64,000 nucleotides of DNA from Bifidobacterium santillanense (GTDB taxonomy: Bacteria > Actinomycetota > Actinomycetes > Actinomycetales > Bifidobacteriaceae): NCBI RefSeq assembly GCF_018555385.1, contig NZ_JAFEJS010000006.1, forward strand, positions 62,001 through 126,000. The letters run 5' to 3'. Numbering within the stretch: the stretch's first letter is position 1; each line of letters begins with the position of its first letter. Of the stretch, positions 6,575 through 15,638 are shown piece by piece. Under the pieces are notes generated by a model. It made no database searches and was not told where the DNA came from. It saw only the letters and a list, made by a program, of their open reading frames with translations. A program made the translations under genes and the position numbers.

Positions 6575-8341
6575 TCAGCGCACGAGCCAGGCGGCGGCGT
6601 CCTGGGGGAGGCGATCGTCGTCGGTGAGCGGGGCGGAGGCGAGCAGGAGCGCGCCGTCGGGCAGGGAGACCGGCTCCGCGCCGAAGTTCGTCACGGACAC
6701 GAGCGTGCGGCCGTCGGCCGTCGGGCGGGCGTAGGCGATGACCTCGTCGCCGAAGCCCTCGTCGTCCAGCCAATCGACCGTCGAGGTGTCGCCGGTGGCG
6801 GTGAGGAGCTTCGCGCGCATGGCGAGCGCGCGGCGGTAGAGGTTGAGCATCGAGCTTTCGTCGTTGGCCTCGACGTCGGCCGCGAAGTCCCTGAACCACA
6901 GCGGCTGCGGCAGATGCGGTTCGGCGGCGGGCGTGCCGTCGGGGCGAACCGCGGGGGAGAAGCCGAACGACGTGGACGTGCCGTCGGCGAAGTCCGCGGA
7001 CCAGTCGGCCGCCTCCGCGTCGGTCGCCGTCCACGGCAGCGGCACGCGGCAGCCGTCGCGGCCCTTGTCGGTGAAGTTGCGGCGCGTGTTGAACGGCGTC
7101 GGGTCCTCGAGGCGGTCCCACGGGATGTTCGCCACCTCGAACAGGCCCAGCTCCTCGCCCTGATAGATGTACACGGAACCGGGCAGCGCGAGCTCCATCA
7201 GCGCGGCGGCGCGGGCGCGGCGCGTGCCGAGCTCGCGGTCCTCGACGTACGAGGTGCCGTCGCGCAGCAGCCAGTCGTGCGCGATCTGATGGTGCTCGGG
7301 GGTCTTCACCTGCGGCAGCCCGTAGCGCGACGGGCTGCGCGGCACGTCGTGGTTGTTCATCACCCACGTGGTGGTCGAATCGCCGGTCTCGGCGGCCGAT
7401 TCGAGACCGTGGCGGATTGCGGCGCGGAACTCGCCCGCATCCCAGTTGGCCTCGGCGAACTCGAAGTTGAACACCTGGCCGAGCTCGTCGGTCTCGGCGT
7501 ACAGATGCTGGTGCTCCGGCACCACCCACGCCTCGCCGACCGCGAAGCGCGGCGGATCGTACTCGTCGAACACCTCGCGCCACTCGCGGTAGATGTCGTG
7601 CACCTCGCGGCGGTCCCACAGCGGGCTCGTGAAGTCGTGGCACAGCACCTGCTGCACGCTGTCCGCGGGCATGTCCTCCAGCGGCGTCGACTCGAGGTCC
7701 TTGGCCAGGCCGTGCGCCACGTCGATGCGGAAGCCGTCCGCGCCGTGGTCGGACCAGTAGCGCAGCGTCTTCCTGAACTCCTCGTGGACCTCCGGGTTGT
7801 TCCAGTTGAGGTCCGGCTGCTCCTTGGCGAAGATGTGCAGGTACCACTGGCCGTCGTCGACCTGCTGCCACGCGGGGCCGCCGAACAGCGACTGCCAGTC
7901 GTTCGGCGGCAGCTCGCCGTGATCCCCGCGGCCCTCGCGGAAGATGTAGCGGTCGCGCTCGGCCGAGCCGCGGCCTGCGGCCAGGGCCTCGCGGAACATC
8001 ACGTGCTTGTCGGCGGTGTGGTTCGGCACGATGTCGACGATCACCTTGATGCCGGCGCCGTGCGCGGCCGCGACCATCGCGTCGAAGTCGGCCATCGTGC
8101 CGAGACGCGGGTCGACGTCGCGGTAGTCGATGACGTCGTAGCCGCCGTCGGCGAGGTCCGACGGGTAGAACGGGCTCAGCCAGATCGCGTCGACGCCGAG
8201 GTCCCTGAGGTAGTCCATCTTCTCGGTGACGCCGGCGATGTCGCCCAGCCCGTCGCCGTTCACGTCCTTGAAGCTGCGCGGGTAGACCTGATAGACGACG
8301 GCCTGCTTCCACCAGTCGTCGCGTGCGTTGTTCGCGGTCAT
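6575..8341 (-). CDS. GH13 alpha-glucosidase (oligo-1,6-glucosidase type)
   Basis: A 588-residue cytoplasmic enzyme without signal peptide, expected to release glucose from short malto- or isomalto-oligosaccharides. All four GH13 regions are visible: DIVPNHT (103-109), GFRIDVAH with nucleophile Asp207, AVGEAW with acid/base Glu270, and MNNHD with His331-Asp332. The start MTANNARDDWWK is followed at once by the conserved WWKQAVVYQVYPRSF. It heads the alpha-glucan island; a YesL-like gene is divergent upstream. The sequence is closer to bifidobacterial alpha-1,4/1,6-glucosidases than to sucrose phosphorylase, which lacks this domain order. Exact linkage preference cannot be read from sequence. 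Confidence 0.93.
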   Translation of the reverse strand: MTANNARDDWWKQAVVYQVYPRSFKDVNGDGLGDIAGVTEKMDYLRDLGVDAIWLSPFYPSDLADGGYDVIDYRDVDPRLGTMADFDAMVAAAHGAGIKVIVDIVPNHTADKHVMFREALAAGRGSAERDRYIFREGRGDHGELPPNDWQSLFGGPAWQQVDDGQWYLHIFAKEQPDLNWNNPEVHEEFRKTLRYWSDHGADGFRIDVAHGLAKDLESTPLEDMPADSVQQVLCHDFTSPLWDRREVHDIYREWREVFDEYDPPRFAVGEAWVVPEHQHLYAETDELGQVFNFEFAEANWDAGEFRAAIRHGLESAAETGDSTTTWVMNNHDVPRSPSRYGLPQVKTPEHHQIAHDWLLRDGTSYVEDRELGTRRARAAALMELALPGSVYIYQGEELGLFEVANIPWDRLEDPTPFNTRRNFTDKGRDGCRVPLPWTATDAEAADWSADFADGTSTSFGFSPAVRPDGTPAAEPHLPQPLWFRDFAADVEANDESSMLNLYRRALAMRAKLLTATGDTSTVDWLDDEGFGDEVIAYARPTADGRTLVSVTNFGAEPVSLPDGALLLASAPLTDDDRLPQDAAAWLVR

Positions 8342-8582
8342 GTCGCGTCCGTCCTTTCTGTGCTGCGTTGTGCCATGCCGTTCGGCTGCTGCGTACGTTC
8401 GTACATTATGTCGTGCCGATGTCCGTCACGCGCGGTGTTCGGGCCTTCGTGGACATATTCGACATTGATATGCACGATTTTCGCGCGTACGTTCGCCGTT
8501 CGCATGTGGTCCATATGCCGACCGCGGTGTGGCGCGGATTCCCGTGCATCGCCGTCGGTTCGCCATATGACAATGACAACGA

Positions 8583-8600
8583 TATCATGAATACGTATGC
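8583..8600 (+). promoter_or_regulatory. -10 box and ATACGTAT operator before the YesL-like gene
   Basis: A TATCAT -10-like hexamer (8583-8588) is followed by ATACGTATGC (8591-8600), with the same TACGTA core as the operators at 14209 and 21991. A repressor bound here would cover the transcription start. A related GTACGTTCGTAC sequence lies at 8393-8404 near the divergent alpha-glucosidase start. Confidence 0.5.
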
Positions 8601-8623
8601 AAAACGGCGATGGAGGTTCGACG

Positions 8624-9223
8624 ATGACATTCCTTTCCCCCGATTCCAGACTCATGCGAGGATTGTCCGATCTTGTCGACGCGATCTGGGTCAACATCCT
8701 GATGGTCGTCACCTCGCTGCCGATCGTCACGGCCGGAGCCGCGCTGTCGGCCGGATTCGACGCGACCCGACGGTCGCTCGCCGGTGAGGGCGGGGGAGTG
8801 ACCCGCCATTACTTCCGGGCGTTCCGCGCGAACTTCGCCAAGGCGACCCTCCTGTGGCTGCCGTTTCTGATCGTCGGCGCGGGGCTCGCCTACGCGTGGG
8901 TCGTGCTGCAGATCACGCCGCTGCTCGTGCCGAAGTTCGGCCTGACCGCGCTGTGGCTCATCGGCTTCGAATGGGCGTTCGCGCTGCAGTCGCGCTTCGA
9001 CAATCCGGTCGGTCGGACGTTCGTCAATGCGTACGTGTTCGGCGTGACGAGGATCGGATACACGCTCGCGATGGTCGCGATGGACGCGCTGTGGCTGGGA
9101 CTGCTGGCCGCCTGCTGGTTCTATATGCCCCAGGGCCTGTTCCTGTTGGTCGTGATGGGCTACGGCACGCTGACGATGCTGCATGTGCCGGTCTTCGAGC
9201 GCGCGATGAGGGCGTATCTGTAG
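8624..9223 (+). CDS. YesL-like (DUF624) membrane protein
   Basis: A 199-residue membrane protein started at the ATG at 8624, which follows GGAGG at 8612-8616. The DUF624 pattern shows as an N-terminal LSDLVDAIWVNILMVVTSLPIVTAG, then GFDATRRSL, and four or five further hydrophobic segments. YesL-type proteins sit in carbohydrate-uptake clusters, often next to CUT1 importers, but their job is not settled. Here it lies between alpha-glucosidase and 4-alpha-glucanotransferase with a LacI-type operator in front, so co-regulation with glucan use is likely. Confidence 0.85.
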   Translation: MTFLSPDSRLMRGLSDLVDAIWVNILMVVTSLPIVTAGAALSAGFDATRRSLAGEGGGVTRHYFRAFRANFAKATLLWLPFLIVGAGLAYAWVVLQITPLLVPKFGLTALWLIGFEWAFALQSRFDNPVGRTFVNAYVFGVTRIGYTLAMVAMDALWLGLLAACWFYMPQGLFLLVVMGYGTLTMLHVPVFERAMRAYL

Positions 9224-9230
9224 GCGCCCG

Positions 9231-9384
9231 GTTCCCGATTTTCGCCCCTTGGAAATCGGGAACTGAGGTGGTGTGCGATCGCACATGGAAAAGCCCGGAA
9301 TCCGGCCGAAAGCCGATTCCGGGCATGTGCGTTGATGCGCTTTTCCGGTTCCCGATTTCGGAAGGGCGAAAATCGGGAACCGGC
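9231..9384 (+). repeat. Triple-hairpin repeat element, copy 2
   Basis: Hairpins GTTCCCGATT/AATCGGGAAC (9231-9263), AAGCCCGGAATC/GATTCCGGGC (9291-9324) and GTTCCCGATT/AATCGGGAAC (9348-9380) occur in the same order as the element at 2744-2897, which is in reverse orientation. It starts about 8 bp after the YesL-like stop, so it may also serve as that gene's terminator. Confidence 0.8.
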
Positions 9385-9419
9385 AGGTTGGGGCAGCTCG
9401 CCTGTCGGCTCGCCTTCGC

Positions 9420-9452
9420 CTACAAACAGCCCATCGGGCTGTTTGCTTTACG
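9420..9452 (-). terminator. Hairpin of the CTTCACGGCTC family at the end of the glucanotransferase gene
   Basis: AAACAGCCC-atc-GGGCTGTTT is followed by GCTTTACGGCTC, matching the conserved end of the repeats at 50081 and 57792. On the minus strand it lies directly behind the stop at 9455, where it can fold as a terminator although the T-run is short. Confidence 0.6.
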
Positions 9453-9454
9453 GC

Positions 9455-11749
9455 TCAGCCCATCACCCTGGCCAGCGAGAGGACGCGCGGGTTGGAGAAC
9501 ACCTCGTCGGTGTGCACGACGTGCCCCGAGGCGTCCTGCAGCGGGATGCGCCAGTTCGGGTACTGGTCGGACGTGCCCGGCTGGTTGACGGTCGCGTGCT
9601 GGCCGGTGCCGTCGACGAGTGCCGCCTGCAGCAGCACCGACGGCGTGGCCCTGAGCATCGCATGCATCGCCTCGACGATCTCCTGCTCATGGCCCGGCAC
9701 GTCCGCGGCCGCCGCCTCGGACAGCCATCCGCCCTCGACCAGACGATCCAGCATCGCCCGGCGCTCCGCGCGCGCCGACGCCGCGAACTCCTCGACCGGC
9801 TCGCTCAGCAGATGCAGCTCCTCGCGCAGCTTGACGTGCTCGAACTCCAGATAGCCGGCGGTCGGCGGCAGATCGTGCGTCGTGACCGACGCCAGCGCCT
9901 GACGGCGGTAGTCGGTCGGCGGCTTGTACGGGTCACCCGCGTTCGGCGAATCGTCGACGCGCGCGAACCACTCCACGTCGGTGCCGAGCACGCCGTGGTC
10001 GGCCAGAATGCGGCGCACGTAGTCGGGCACCGTACCCAGATCCTCGCCGATGACCATGCCGTTCGCGCGCGTCGCCTCGATCGCGAGCACGGCCAGCATC
10101 GCCTCGTGGTCGTACATCACGTACGCACCGCCCTTCGCGCCCTTGCCGCGGGGGATCCACCACAGGCGGAACAGGCCGAGCACGTGATCGATGCGCACCG
10201 CGCCGGCGTGCGAGAAGATCGAATGGACCATCTCGCGGTACACCCGGTAGCCGGTCGCCTCGAGATAGCGCGGGTTGAACGGCGGCTGGCCCCAGTCCTG
10301 GCCCTGCTGGTTGTAGAAGTCCGGCGGACAGCCGACCGTGACCGAGCCGACGGCGAAGCGCTCCGGGCTCCACCACACGTCCGCACCGAGCGAGTGCACG
10401 CCGACGGCCATGTCGAGCATGAGGCCCAGTGCCATGCCCGAGTCCTTCGCGGCCCGCTGCGCGGCGGTGAGCTGTTCGTCGGCGATCCACTGCAGCCAGC
10501 GGTTGAACTCGAACAGGTCGTGGTGCTCCTCGACCAGCTTCCTGACCTCGGGCGACTCGCGGTTCGTGCGGCCGAACCAGGAGTCCGGCTCCCACGGCGC
10601 ACCCCACACCTCGAACGCGACGCACCACGTGGCGAATGCGTCGAGGTCCGGTCCGGCCTGACGCTTGAACTCCTCGAACGCGGCCTCGCGCTCCGGGGAT
10701 CGGGGAGCATCGAAGATCACGCGCAGGGCCCGGCGCTTCGCGCGCCACGCCTCGTTCAGGTCCATCGGATTCGGGTCGTCGTTGCGGTAGGCGACCAGCG
10801 CGTGCAGCTCGTCGACCTTCGCGCGGTCCTTCGCGCCGAGCTCGTCGTACTCCGGCACGTCCTGCGGGCGGATGTATGTGACGTTGAGGAAGCGGCGCGA
10901 CTCCGGCAGGTACGGCGATGGCTCGAGCGGCGGGATCGGCGCGCCCGCGTGCACCGGGTTGATGAGCATGAAGTCGGCGCCGGACTTCGCGGCCGCGTCG
11001 GCGGCGAGGCGCTTGAGGTCGCCGTAGTCGCCCACGCCCCACGAGTCGCGCGAACGGACGGAGTACATCTGCGTCATCCAGCCCCAGCGCTGGCGGGTCT
11101 CGACCGCCTCGGGCAGGGCGATGCGCTTCGGCGCGACGATCAGCGTGGCCTCGGCTTCGCGCTCGGCGTTGGCCCCGGCCTCCTCGTCGTCGGTCAGTTC
11201 GACGTGCAGCGTGTGGTAGCCGATCGGCAGATCGTCGGGCAGGGTCAGGAAGCGGTCGGCGCTGTTGAGGTCGGGCATGAGGTCGGCGGCGTCGCTGCGG
11301 AGCGTGGTGCCGTCCTCCAGCGTGAGGGTCGCGCTCGGTTCCGCTCCTTCCGGGCAGTGCAGGCGGATGGTGCGTGCCGCGTCGTCGATGCGATGCGCCG
11401 CCGACGTCTCGTCGACCGTGACGACGATGGTCTTCGAGGAAAGCAAACGTTTGCTGTTTTGCTCATCGATTGCGGCCTGCGAGCGCGCGATGGCCTCATC
11501 GGACGACGCGTCGACGCCGAGTGCGCCGAGCACGTCGACCAGCACGTCGTCCTCGATCTCGACGTACGTGCCGAGCTGGTCGATGTACGACGTGGCCACG
11601 CCGGCGGCCTTCGCGAGCCTGATCAACGGCCGTGCCAGACGTTCGGGGCTCTCGGTGCGCTGGGTGTTGGTTTTGCCCGTGGTTTCGGGGGCCGTCGCGC
11701 TCGTCGTTCCGGCGGTGTCCGGGGTGATGACGGATTCGGGATCGCTCAT
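9455..11749 (-). CDS. malQ: 4-alpha-glucanotransferase (amylomaltase), GH77
   Basis: A 764-residue cytoplasmic enzyme that transfers alpha-1,4-glucan segments between malto-oligosaccharides and frees glucose. The start at 11749 is supported by AAAGGAG before it; the frame is open further upstream but without a ribosome site. Residues 1-190 form an N-terminal region with a beta-rich domain. The GH77 barrel begins near RWGWMTQMYSVRSRDSWGVGD. Catalytic motifs are VRIDHVLG (nucleophile Asp), VIGEDLG (acid/base Glu) and TTHDLPPTAGY. The length is typical of actinobacterial MalQ, longer than thermophile amylomaltases. A perfect AGCAAACGTTTGCT palindrome lies inside the coding sequence at 11442-11455, and an inverted repeat sits upstream at 11864-11893. 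Confidence 0.95.
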   Translation of the reverse strand: MSDPESVITPDTAGTTSATAPETTGKTNTQRTESPERLARPLIRLAKAAGVATSYIDQLGTYVEIEDDVLVDVLGALGVDASSDEAIARSQAAIDEQNSKRLLSSKTIVVTVDETSAAHRIDDAARTIRLHCPEGAEPSATLTLEDGTTLRSDAADLMPDLNSADRFLTLPDDLPIGYHTLHVELTDDEEAGANAEREAEATLIVAPKRIALPEAVETRQRWGWMTQMYSVRSRDSWGVGDYGDLKRLAADAAAKSGADFMLINPVHAGAPIPPLEPSPYLPESRRFLNVTYIRPQDVPEYDELGAKDRAKVDELHALVAYRNDDPNPMDLNEAWRAKRRALRVIFDAPRSPEREAAFEEFKRQAGPDLDAFATWCVAFEVWGAPWEPDSWFGRTNRESPEVRKLVEEHHDLFEFNRWLQWIADEQLTAAQRAAKDSGMALGLMLDMAVGVHSLGADVWWSPERFAVGSVTVGCPPDFYNQQGQDWGQPPFNPRYLEATGYRVYREMVHSIFSHAGAVRIDHVLGLFRLWWIPRGKGAKGGAYVMYDHEAMLAVLAIEATRANGMVIGEDLGTVPDYVRRILADHGVLGTDVEWFARVDDSPNAGDPYKPPTDYRRQALASVTTHDLPPTAGYLEFEHVKLREELHLLSEPVEEFAASARAERRAMLDRLVEGGWLSEAAAADVPGHEQEIVEAMHAMLRATPSVLLQAALVDGTGQHATVNQPGTSDQYPNWRIPLQDASGHVVHTDEVFSNPRVLSLARVMG
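11442..11455. promoter_or_regulatory. LacI-type palindrome inside malQ
   Basis: AGCAAACGTTTGCT is a perfect 14-bp palindrome 294 bases inside malQ. Its core equals the operator at 654-663. It may be a roadblock or auxiliary operator. The codons it covers lie in a variable N-terminal region, so coding constraint alone does not explain it. Confidence 0.4.
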
Positions 11750-11863
11750 GAATGCTCCTTTGGTGTCGTGCGGCGACCGCGCCGCGCCGCGCGCCGACCG
11801 TTGCGCTGCAACTGCGCGGCGCAACGGCTCATGGTGTAGGCGAATGCTGTTGATATGACCATA

Positions 11864-11893
11864 CCTCGCATTGACATCGTTTGCAATGCGAGG
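11864..11893. promoter_or_regulatory. Inverted repeat upstream of malQ
   Basis: CCTCGCATTG and CAATGCGAGG are perfect 10-base arms around a 10-base centre. They lie 115 bp upstream of the malQ start. The repeat could be an operator for a maltose regulator or a hairpin in an untranslated leader. Confidence 0.4.
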
Positions 11894-11959
11894 GTGTTTT
11901 GGGTGCGAGGATGGGTATGGGAGTGCATATACAGCCCCGATGCAGGGTATCTGCGCTGC

Positions 11960-12140
11960 AAGGGGTACTTTTCCGCTGTTGCGGACGTCCATCTCGGTTA
12001 CCGGGGGTACCTGCCCCTGGTATGAGGGAGCAGGATCGGCTCGATGGCATTGCGGTCATGCGGTTTTCGGAGGGGAATACCTCATGGAGGTACCCCTCGT
12101 AGTCGAGATGGACGTCCGCAACGGAGGGAAAGTACCCCTT
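11960..12140. mobile_element. 181-bp miniature element with about 50-bp terminal inverted repeats
   Basis: The left arm 11960-12012 (starting AAGGGGTACTTTTCCG) and the right arm 12088-12140 (ending GAAAGTACCCCTT) are near-perfect reverse complements, sharing TTGCGGACGTCCATCTCG and GGGGTACCT. The centre is about 75 bp and has no gene. The element lies between malQ and the downstream alpha-glucosidase and reaches to 10 bases from the latter's stop codon. This is the form of a non-autonomous miniature transposon, though a folded regulatory RNA is an alternative. No second copy is seen in the window. Confidence 0.6.
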
Positions 12141-12149
12141 ATAACGTGG

Positions 12150-13883
12150 TTAGCGCAGTATCGCGATGGACTGGGGCGGCAGCGTCAGTCCATCGTCCTC
12201 GATCGACGGGCCGCCGACGGACAACGCGACCTCGCGGGCGCGGTCCGGTTCGAGCAGCGGCAGGCGCAGCGTCTCGCGGCCCGGGTTCATCGCGACGATG
12301 ACCGACTCGGGGGAGCCGTCGCCGTCGGACGGGCGCACGGCGGTGCGGCGGTAGGAGAACAAACGCCCGTCGCCGGCGAGCACCTCGAACGCGGCGTCGG
12401 ACGCCAGCGCCGGGGCGGCGTGGCGGAACCGCAGCACGGCCTGCATCCAGCGCCACAGCGAATCCGGGTCGACCATACGCTCGGCCGCTGTGACCGGGGA
12501 GTCGCCGGTCGCCTCCACCGGCAGATACAGGTCGGCCGGGTCGGCCGTCGAGAATCCGAGGTTCGGCTCGTCCGGCGTCCACTGCATCGGCGTGCGGCTG
12601 CCGGTGCGCACGTAGCCGCCCTCCTTGGTGGGCAGCGCCCGGTAGCGCATCGCGATCTCGTCGCCGTAATAGACGAACGGGCAGCCCGGCATCGTCAGCA
12701 GCATGCCGTACGCGACCTTGAGCTCGCGTTCGGTCAGACGCTGGCCGACGCGCAGGGTGTCGTGGTTCGACGTGATGAGGTCGAAGCGGCCGCCCGCGCG
12801 CTCGCAGTCGCGCAGCTGGGGCTCGTACTGCTCGAGGAACGGGCGGATCGACGCGCCGGAGTCGGCGTTGAAGTAGCTCTTGTCGCCCTCGCGCGTGAGC
12901 GGCGTATCGGTGTCGCGCAGCAGCATGTTGTAGCCGTTCGGATTGCCGTCCCAACGCCAGTCGAGATAGAAGTCCATGTCGAAGCCGGCCTGCATCGACT
13001 CGTGCGGGCGGCCCCATTCGGCGACGAACGCCGCCTGGGGGAACTCGGGGCGGATCCTCGAGAACATGTATTGCCAGGTGCGGATCGTGAACGGCTTGCC
13101 CCACTCGTCGTGCTTGACGAGACTGTCGGCCATGTCCACGCGGAAGCCGTCGGCGCCGCGGGAGAGCCAGAAGCGCATCACGTCGACCATCGCGTCGCAC
13201 GTGGCGAGCGCGTCGGGTCCGAGCGCGGGCTTCTGCCAGCGCTGCTTCGGATGCGCGAACCCGTAGTTCAGGGCCGGCTGGCACTTGAAGAAGTTGAGGA
13301 TGTACGTGCCGTCGCGTTCGGTCTCGCCGCCGATGAACGGCAGTCCGTCACCGCCGGAGATCCAGCAGTCGGTCCAGATGTAGCGTTCGGAGACGTTCTC
13401 GCGCGGGGAGATTCCATCGGCGTCGGCGTCCGTGGTTCCCGCGACCGGGGCGGCCTGGGCCGCGGGGACTATGCGCTCGGCCGGGATGGTCCGGTCGGCC
13501 GGATCGGGGCGTGCGGAGGCGCGGAACCATGCGTGCTCCTCGCTGGTGTGGCCGGGCACGAGGTCGAGCAGGACGTGCATGCCGTGCTCGTGGGCGGCCT
13601 CGAACAGGGCGACGAGGTCGTCGTTCGTGCCGTATCGCGGCGCGACGCGCGTGTAGTCGCACACGTCGTAGCCGGCGTCCCTGAACGGGGAGTCGTAGCA
13701 CGGGTTGATCCACAGGGCGTTGCAGCCGAGCTCCCCGATGTAGTCGAGCTTCGCCGTCAGTCCCGGCAGGTCGCCGATGCCGTCGCCGTTCGAGTCGGCG
13801 AACGACTGCGGGTAGACCTCGTAGAAGCACGCGTCGGCGAGCCAGGACGGGTGCGGGGTGGTGGGGGATTGGGTGTCGTTCAT
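12150..13883 (-). CDS. GH13 alpha-glucosidase / alpha-amylase family protein
   Basis: A 577-residue cytoplasmic GH13 enzyme with a GGAGG ribosome site ahead of the ATG at 13883. Motifs: DLVPGHT (region I), GFRVDMAD (nucleophile Asp), FVAEWGRP (acid/base Glu) and ITSNHDTLR (region IV). Replacement of N by G in region I (PGHT instead of PNHT) separates it from the alpha-glucosidase at 6575. The fold and length fit exo-acting alpha-glucosidases active on malto-oligosaccharides or trehalose-like substrates; the exact substrate is uncertain. An insert rich in Ala, Pro and Asp (about residues 125-165) is specific to this protein. It is divergent from the maltose importer, with operator GCATACGTATGC between them. 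Confidence 0.88.
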   Translation of the reverse strand: MNDTQSPTTPHPSWLADACFYEVYPQSFADSNGDGIGDLPGLTAKLDYIGELGCNALWINPCYDSPFRDAGYDVCDYTRVAPRYGTNDDLVALFEAAHEHGMHVLLDLVPGHTSEEHAWFRASARPDPADRTIPAERIVPAAQAAPVAGTTDADADGISPRENVSERYIWTDCWISGGDGLPFIGGETERDGTYILNFFKCQPALNYGFAHPKQRWQKPALGPDALATCDAMVDVMRFWLSRGADGFRVDMADSLVKHDEWGKPFTIRTWQYMFSRIRPEFPQAAFVAEWGRPHESMQAGFDMDFYLDWRWDGNPNGYNMLLRDTDTPLTREGDKSYFNADSGASIRPFLEQYEPQLRDCERAGGRFDLITSNHDTLRVGQRLTERELKVAYGMLLTMPGCPFVYYGDEIAMRYRALPTKEGGYVRTGSRTPMQWTPDEPNLGFSTADPADLYLPVEATGDSPVTAAERMVDPDSLWRWMQAVLRFRHAAPALASDAAFEVLAGDGRLFSYRRTAVRPSDGDGSPESVIVAMNPGRETLRLPLLEPDRAREVALSVGGPSIEDDGLTLPPQSIAILR

Positions 13884-14206
13884 GATGGACCTCCTCGTCG
13901 TGATGTCTGACGGAGCATCGTTCCGCCTCCGGAGGCCGGATGCCGCGGGTTCTTGCCCCGGCGGATCCCGGCGGGAGACAACGGTCGGCGTACGTGCCCG
14001 TGGGTGCCGGCGTCGGCGGTCTGTGTCCGTCGCGGTCGGCCCGGCCGATGACCGGGTGCCCTGCGGTTGCTCCTTATGTCAGACTGTAGATTCGCTTCCT
14101 TAGAGTATGCGATTTATGCGAACATTGTCAATCGGGCGATTGTGGTCGAGAATCGTTGGAAAATCAAGGAAGACTGAGGCGTGGTGCGATAGGAAACGCA
14201 GAGAGT

Positions 14207-14235
14207 TTGCATACGTATGCAGAATTTCGTACACT
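14207..14235 (+). promoter_or_regulatory. Promoter with overlapping LacI-type operator before the maltose importer
   Basis: TTGCAT (14207-14212), a 17-bp spacer and TACACT (14230-14235) form a promoter. The perfect palindrome GCATACGTATGC (14209-14220) overlaps the -35 box and spacer. The same CATACGTATG core precedes the LacI gene at 22057. The rest of the 13884-14339 gap shows no gene. Confidence 0.7.
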
Positions 14236-14339
14236 GTCATCGACGTGAACGTCGCGCCGCACGACGAGGCAGTGGCCGGAAGGCGGCGCGAGGTGGGGAG
14301 CCGCAAGGTGGGCGGCCCCGAAGGAAAGGAAAATCAACG

Positions 14340-15587
14340 ATGATTGCACGATGGAAGAAGGCCCTCGCGGCCGTCACGGCGTGCGTGCTGTCGTTCGGCA
14401 TGCTGGCCGCGTGCGGCTCCGGCACGGCCGCGAACGGCGGCGCCGAACGCATGACGCTCGTCGTCTGGGCGTCGCAGGAGGACCAGGTCGACTCCGACTC
14501 GTGGCTGCAGACCATGGAGCAGGAGTTCGAGAGGCGTCACCCCGAATACAGCATCGAATGGAAGAACCAGGTCGTCGCATCCGCCGACGCCGCCACGATC
14601 GCCAAGCAGGACCCGACCGTCGCCGCGGACGTCTACACGTTCGCCTCCGACCAGCTCGGCACCCTGCTCGACGCCGGCGCGATCGGCCAGGTCAGCGACC
14701 CGACCATGAAGCAGCTCGAGAAGCAGACCGCCGGCAACAAGACGATGCTCGACTCCGTCACCGCCCCCGACGGCAACGTCTACGGCGTCCCGCTGGCCGG
14801 CAACACCTGGTTCATGTACTACCGCAAGAGCAAGTTCACCGAGCAGGACATCACCTCGCTCGACGCGATGCTCGCCAAGGGCAAGGTCTCCTTCCCGCTG
14901 ACCAACTCCTGGTACCTGCCCGCCTTCTACATCGGCGCCGGCGGCACCCTGTTCGGCAAGGACGGCACCGATGCCAAGTCCGGCGTGCAGTTCGGCGGCG
15001 AGACCGGCGCGGCCGTCACGAACTATCTCGTCGACCTGCGCGCCAACAAGAACTTCGTGCTCGACGCCAACGGCTCCGGCCTGGCGGGCCTGAAGTCCGG
15101 CAAGGTCGACGTGGTCTTCACCGGCAACTGGGACGCCGCCACCGTGCGCGAGAACCTCGGCGACGACTGGGGAGTCGCCAAGCTGCCGAGCTTCACCCTG
15201 GGCGGCAGGCAGGTGCAGATGCGTGCGTTCGCCGGCTCCGCCGTCTATGCGTGGAACCCGTACACCAAGCACCCCAAGGCCGCCGACCAGTTCGCCGCCT
15301 TCCTCTCCTCCACGTACTCGCAGCGCAGGCACTACGAGATGCGCTCGGTCATCCCCTCGGACACCACGCTCGCCTCCGAGCCGGCCGTCGAGAAGGACGC
15401 CGTCGCCCAAGCCCAGATGGACACCATCGCCGACACGTCCGTCGTGCAGCCGTCCATCGCCCCGATGAGCAACTTCTGGGGACCGTGCGAGAACTTCGGC
15501 AAGTCCATCTACAACAGGGAAGTCACCCACGACAACGCGGCCAAGCTGACGGAGCAGTGGATGAAGTCCTACGAGAGCATGCTCTGA
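14340..15587 (+). CDS. malE: Maltose/malto-oligosaccharide-binding lipoprotein of a CUT1 ABC importer
   Basis: A 415-residue solute-binding protein. The start at 14340 follows AAGGAAAGGA. A lipoprotein signal (basic start, hydrophobic core, lipobox LAAC at residues 20-23) anchors it outside the membrane. The body has the MalE-like fold signatures LVVWASQEDQ near the N-terminus, VYGVPLAGNTWFMYYRKS and a hinge region GKVDVVFTGNWDA. It heads a three-gene operon with the two permeases that follow. Its place among alpha-glucosidases, glucanotransferase and pullulanase supports a malto-oligosaccharide ligand; binding of another glucoside is not excluded. Confidence 0.85.
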   Translation: MIARWKKALAAVTACVLSFGMLAACGSGTAANGGAERMTLVVWASQEDQVDSDSWLQTMEQEFERRHPEYSIEWKNQVVASADAATIAKQDPTVAADVYTFASDQLGTLLDAGAIGQVSDPTMKQLEKQTAGNKTMLDSVTAPDGNVYGVPLAGNTWFMYYRKSKFTEQDITSLDAMLAKGKVSFPLTNSWYLPAFYIGAGGTLFGKDGTDAKSGVQFGGETGAAVTNYLVDLRANKNFVLDANGSGLAGLKSGKVDVVFTGNWDAATVRENLGDDWGVAKLPSFTLGGRQVQMRAFAGSAVYAWNPYTKHPKAADQFAAFLSSTYSQRRHYEMRSVIPSDTTLASEPAVEKDAVAQAQMDTIADTSVVQPSIAPMSNFWGPCENFGKSIYNREVTHDNAAKLTEQWMKSYESML

Positions 15588-15638
15588 AACCGATGACGAA
15601 GCGATAAAGGACGATCAAGGACGATTCAAGGACACATC

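Noticed and set aside
6305..8590. Long plus-strand open frame opposite the alpha-glucosidase
   Set aside because: It is a shadow of the GH13 gene caused by high GC at third positions; the minus-strand frame has all catalytic motifs.
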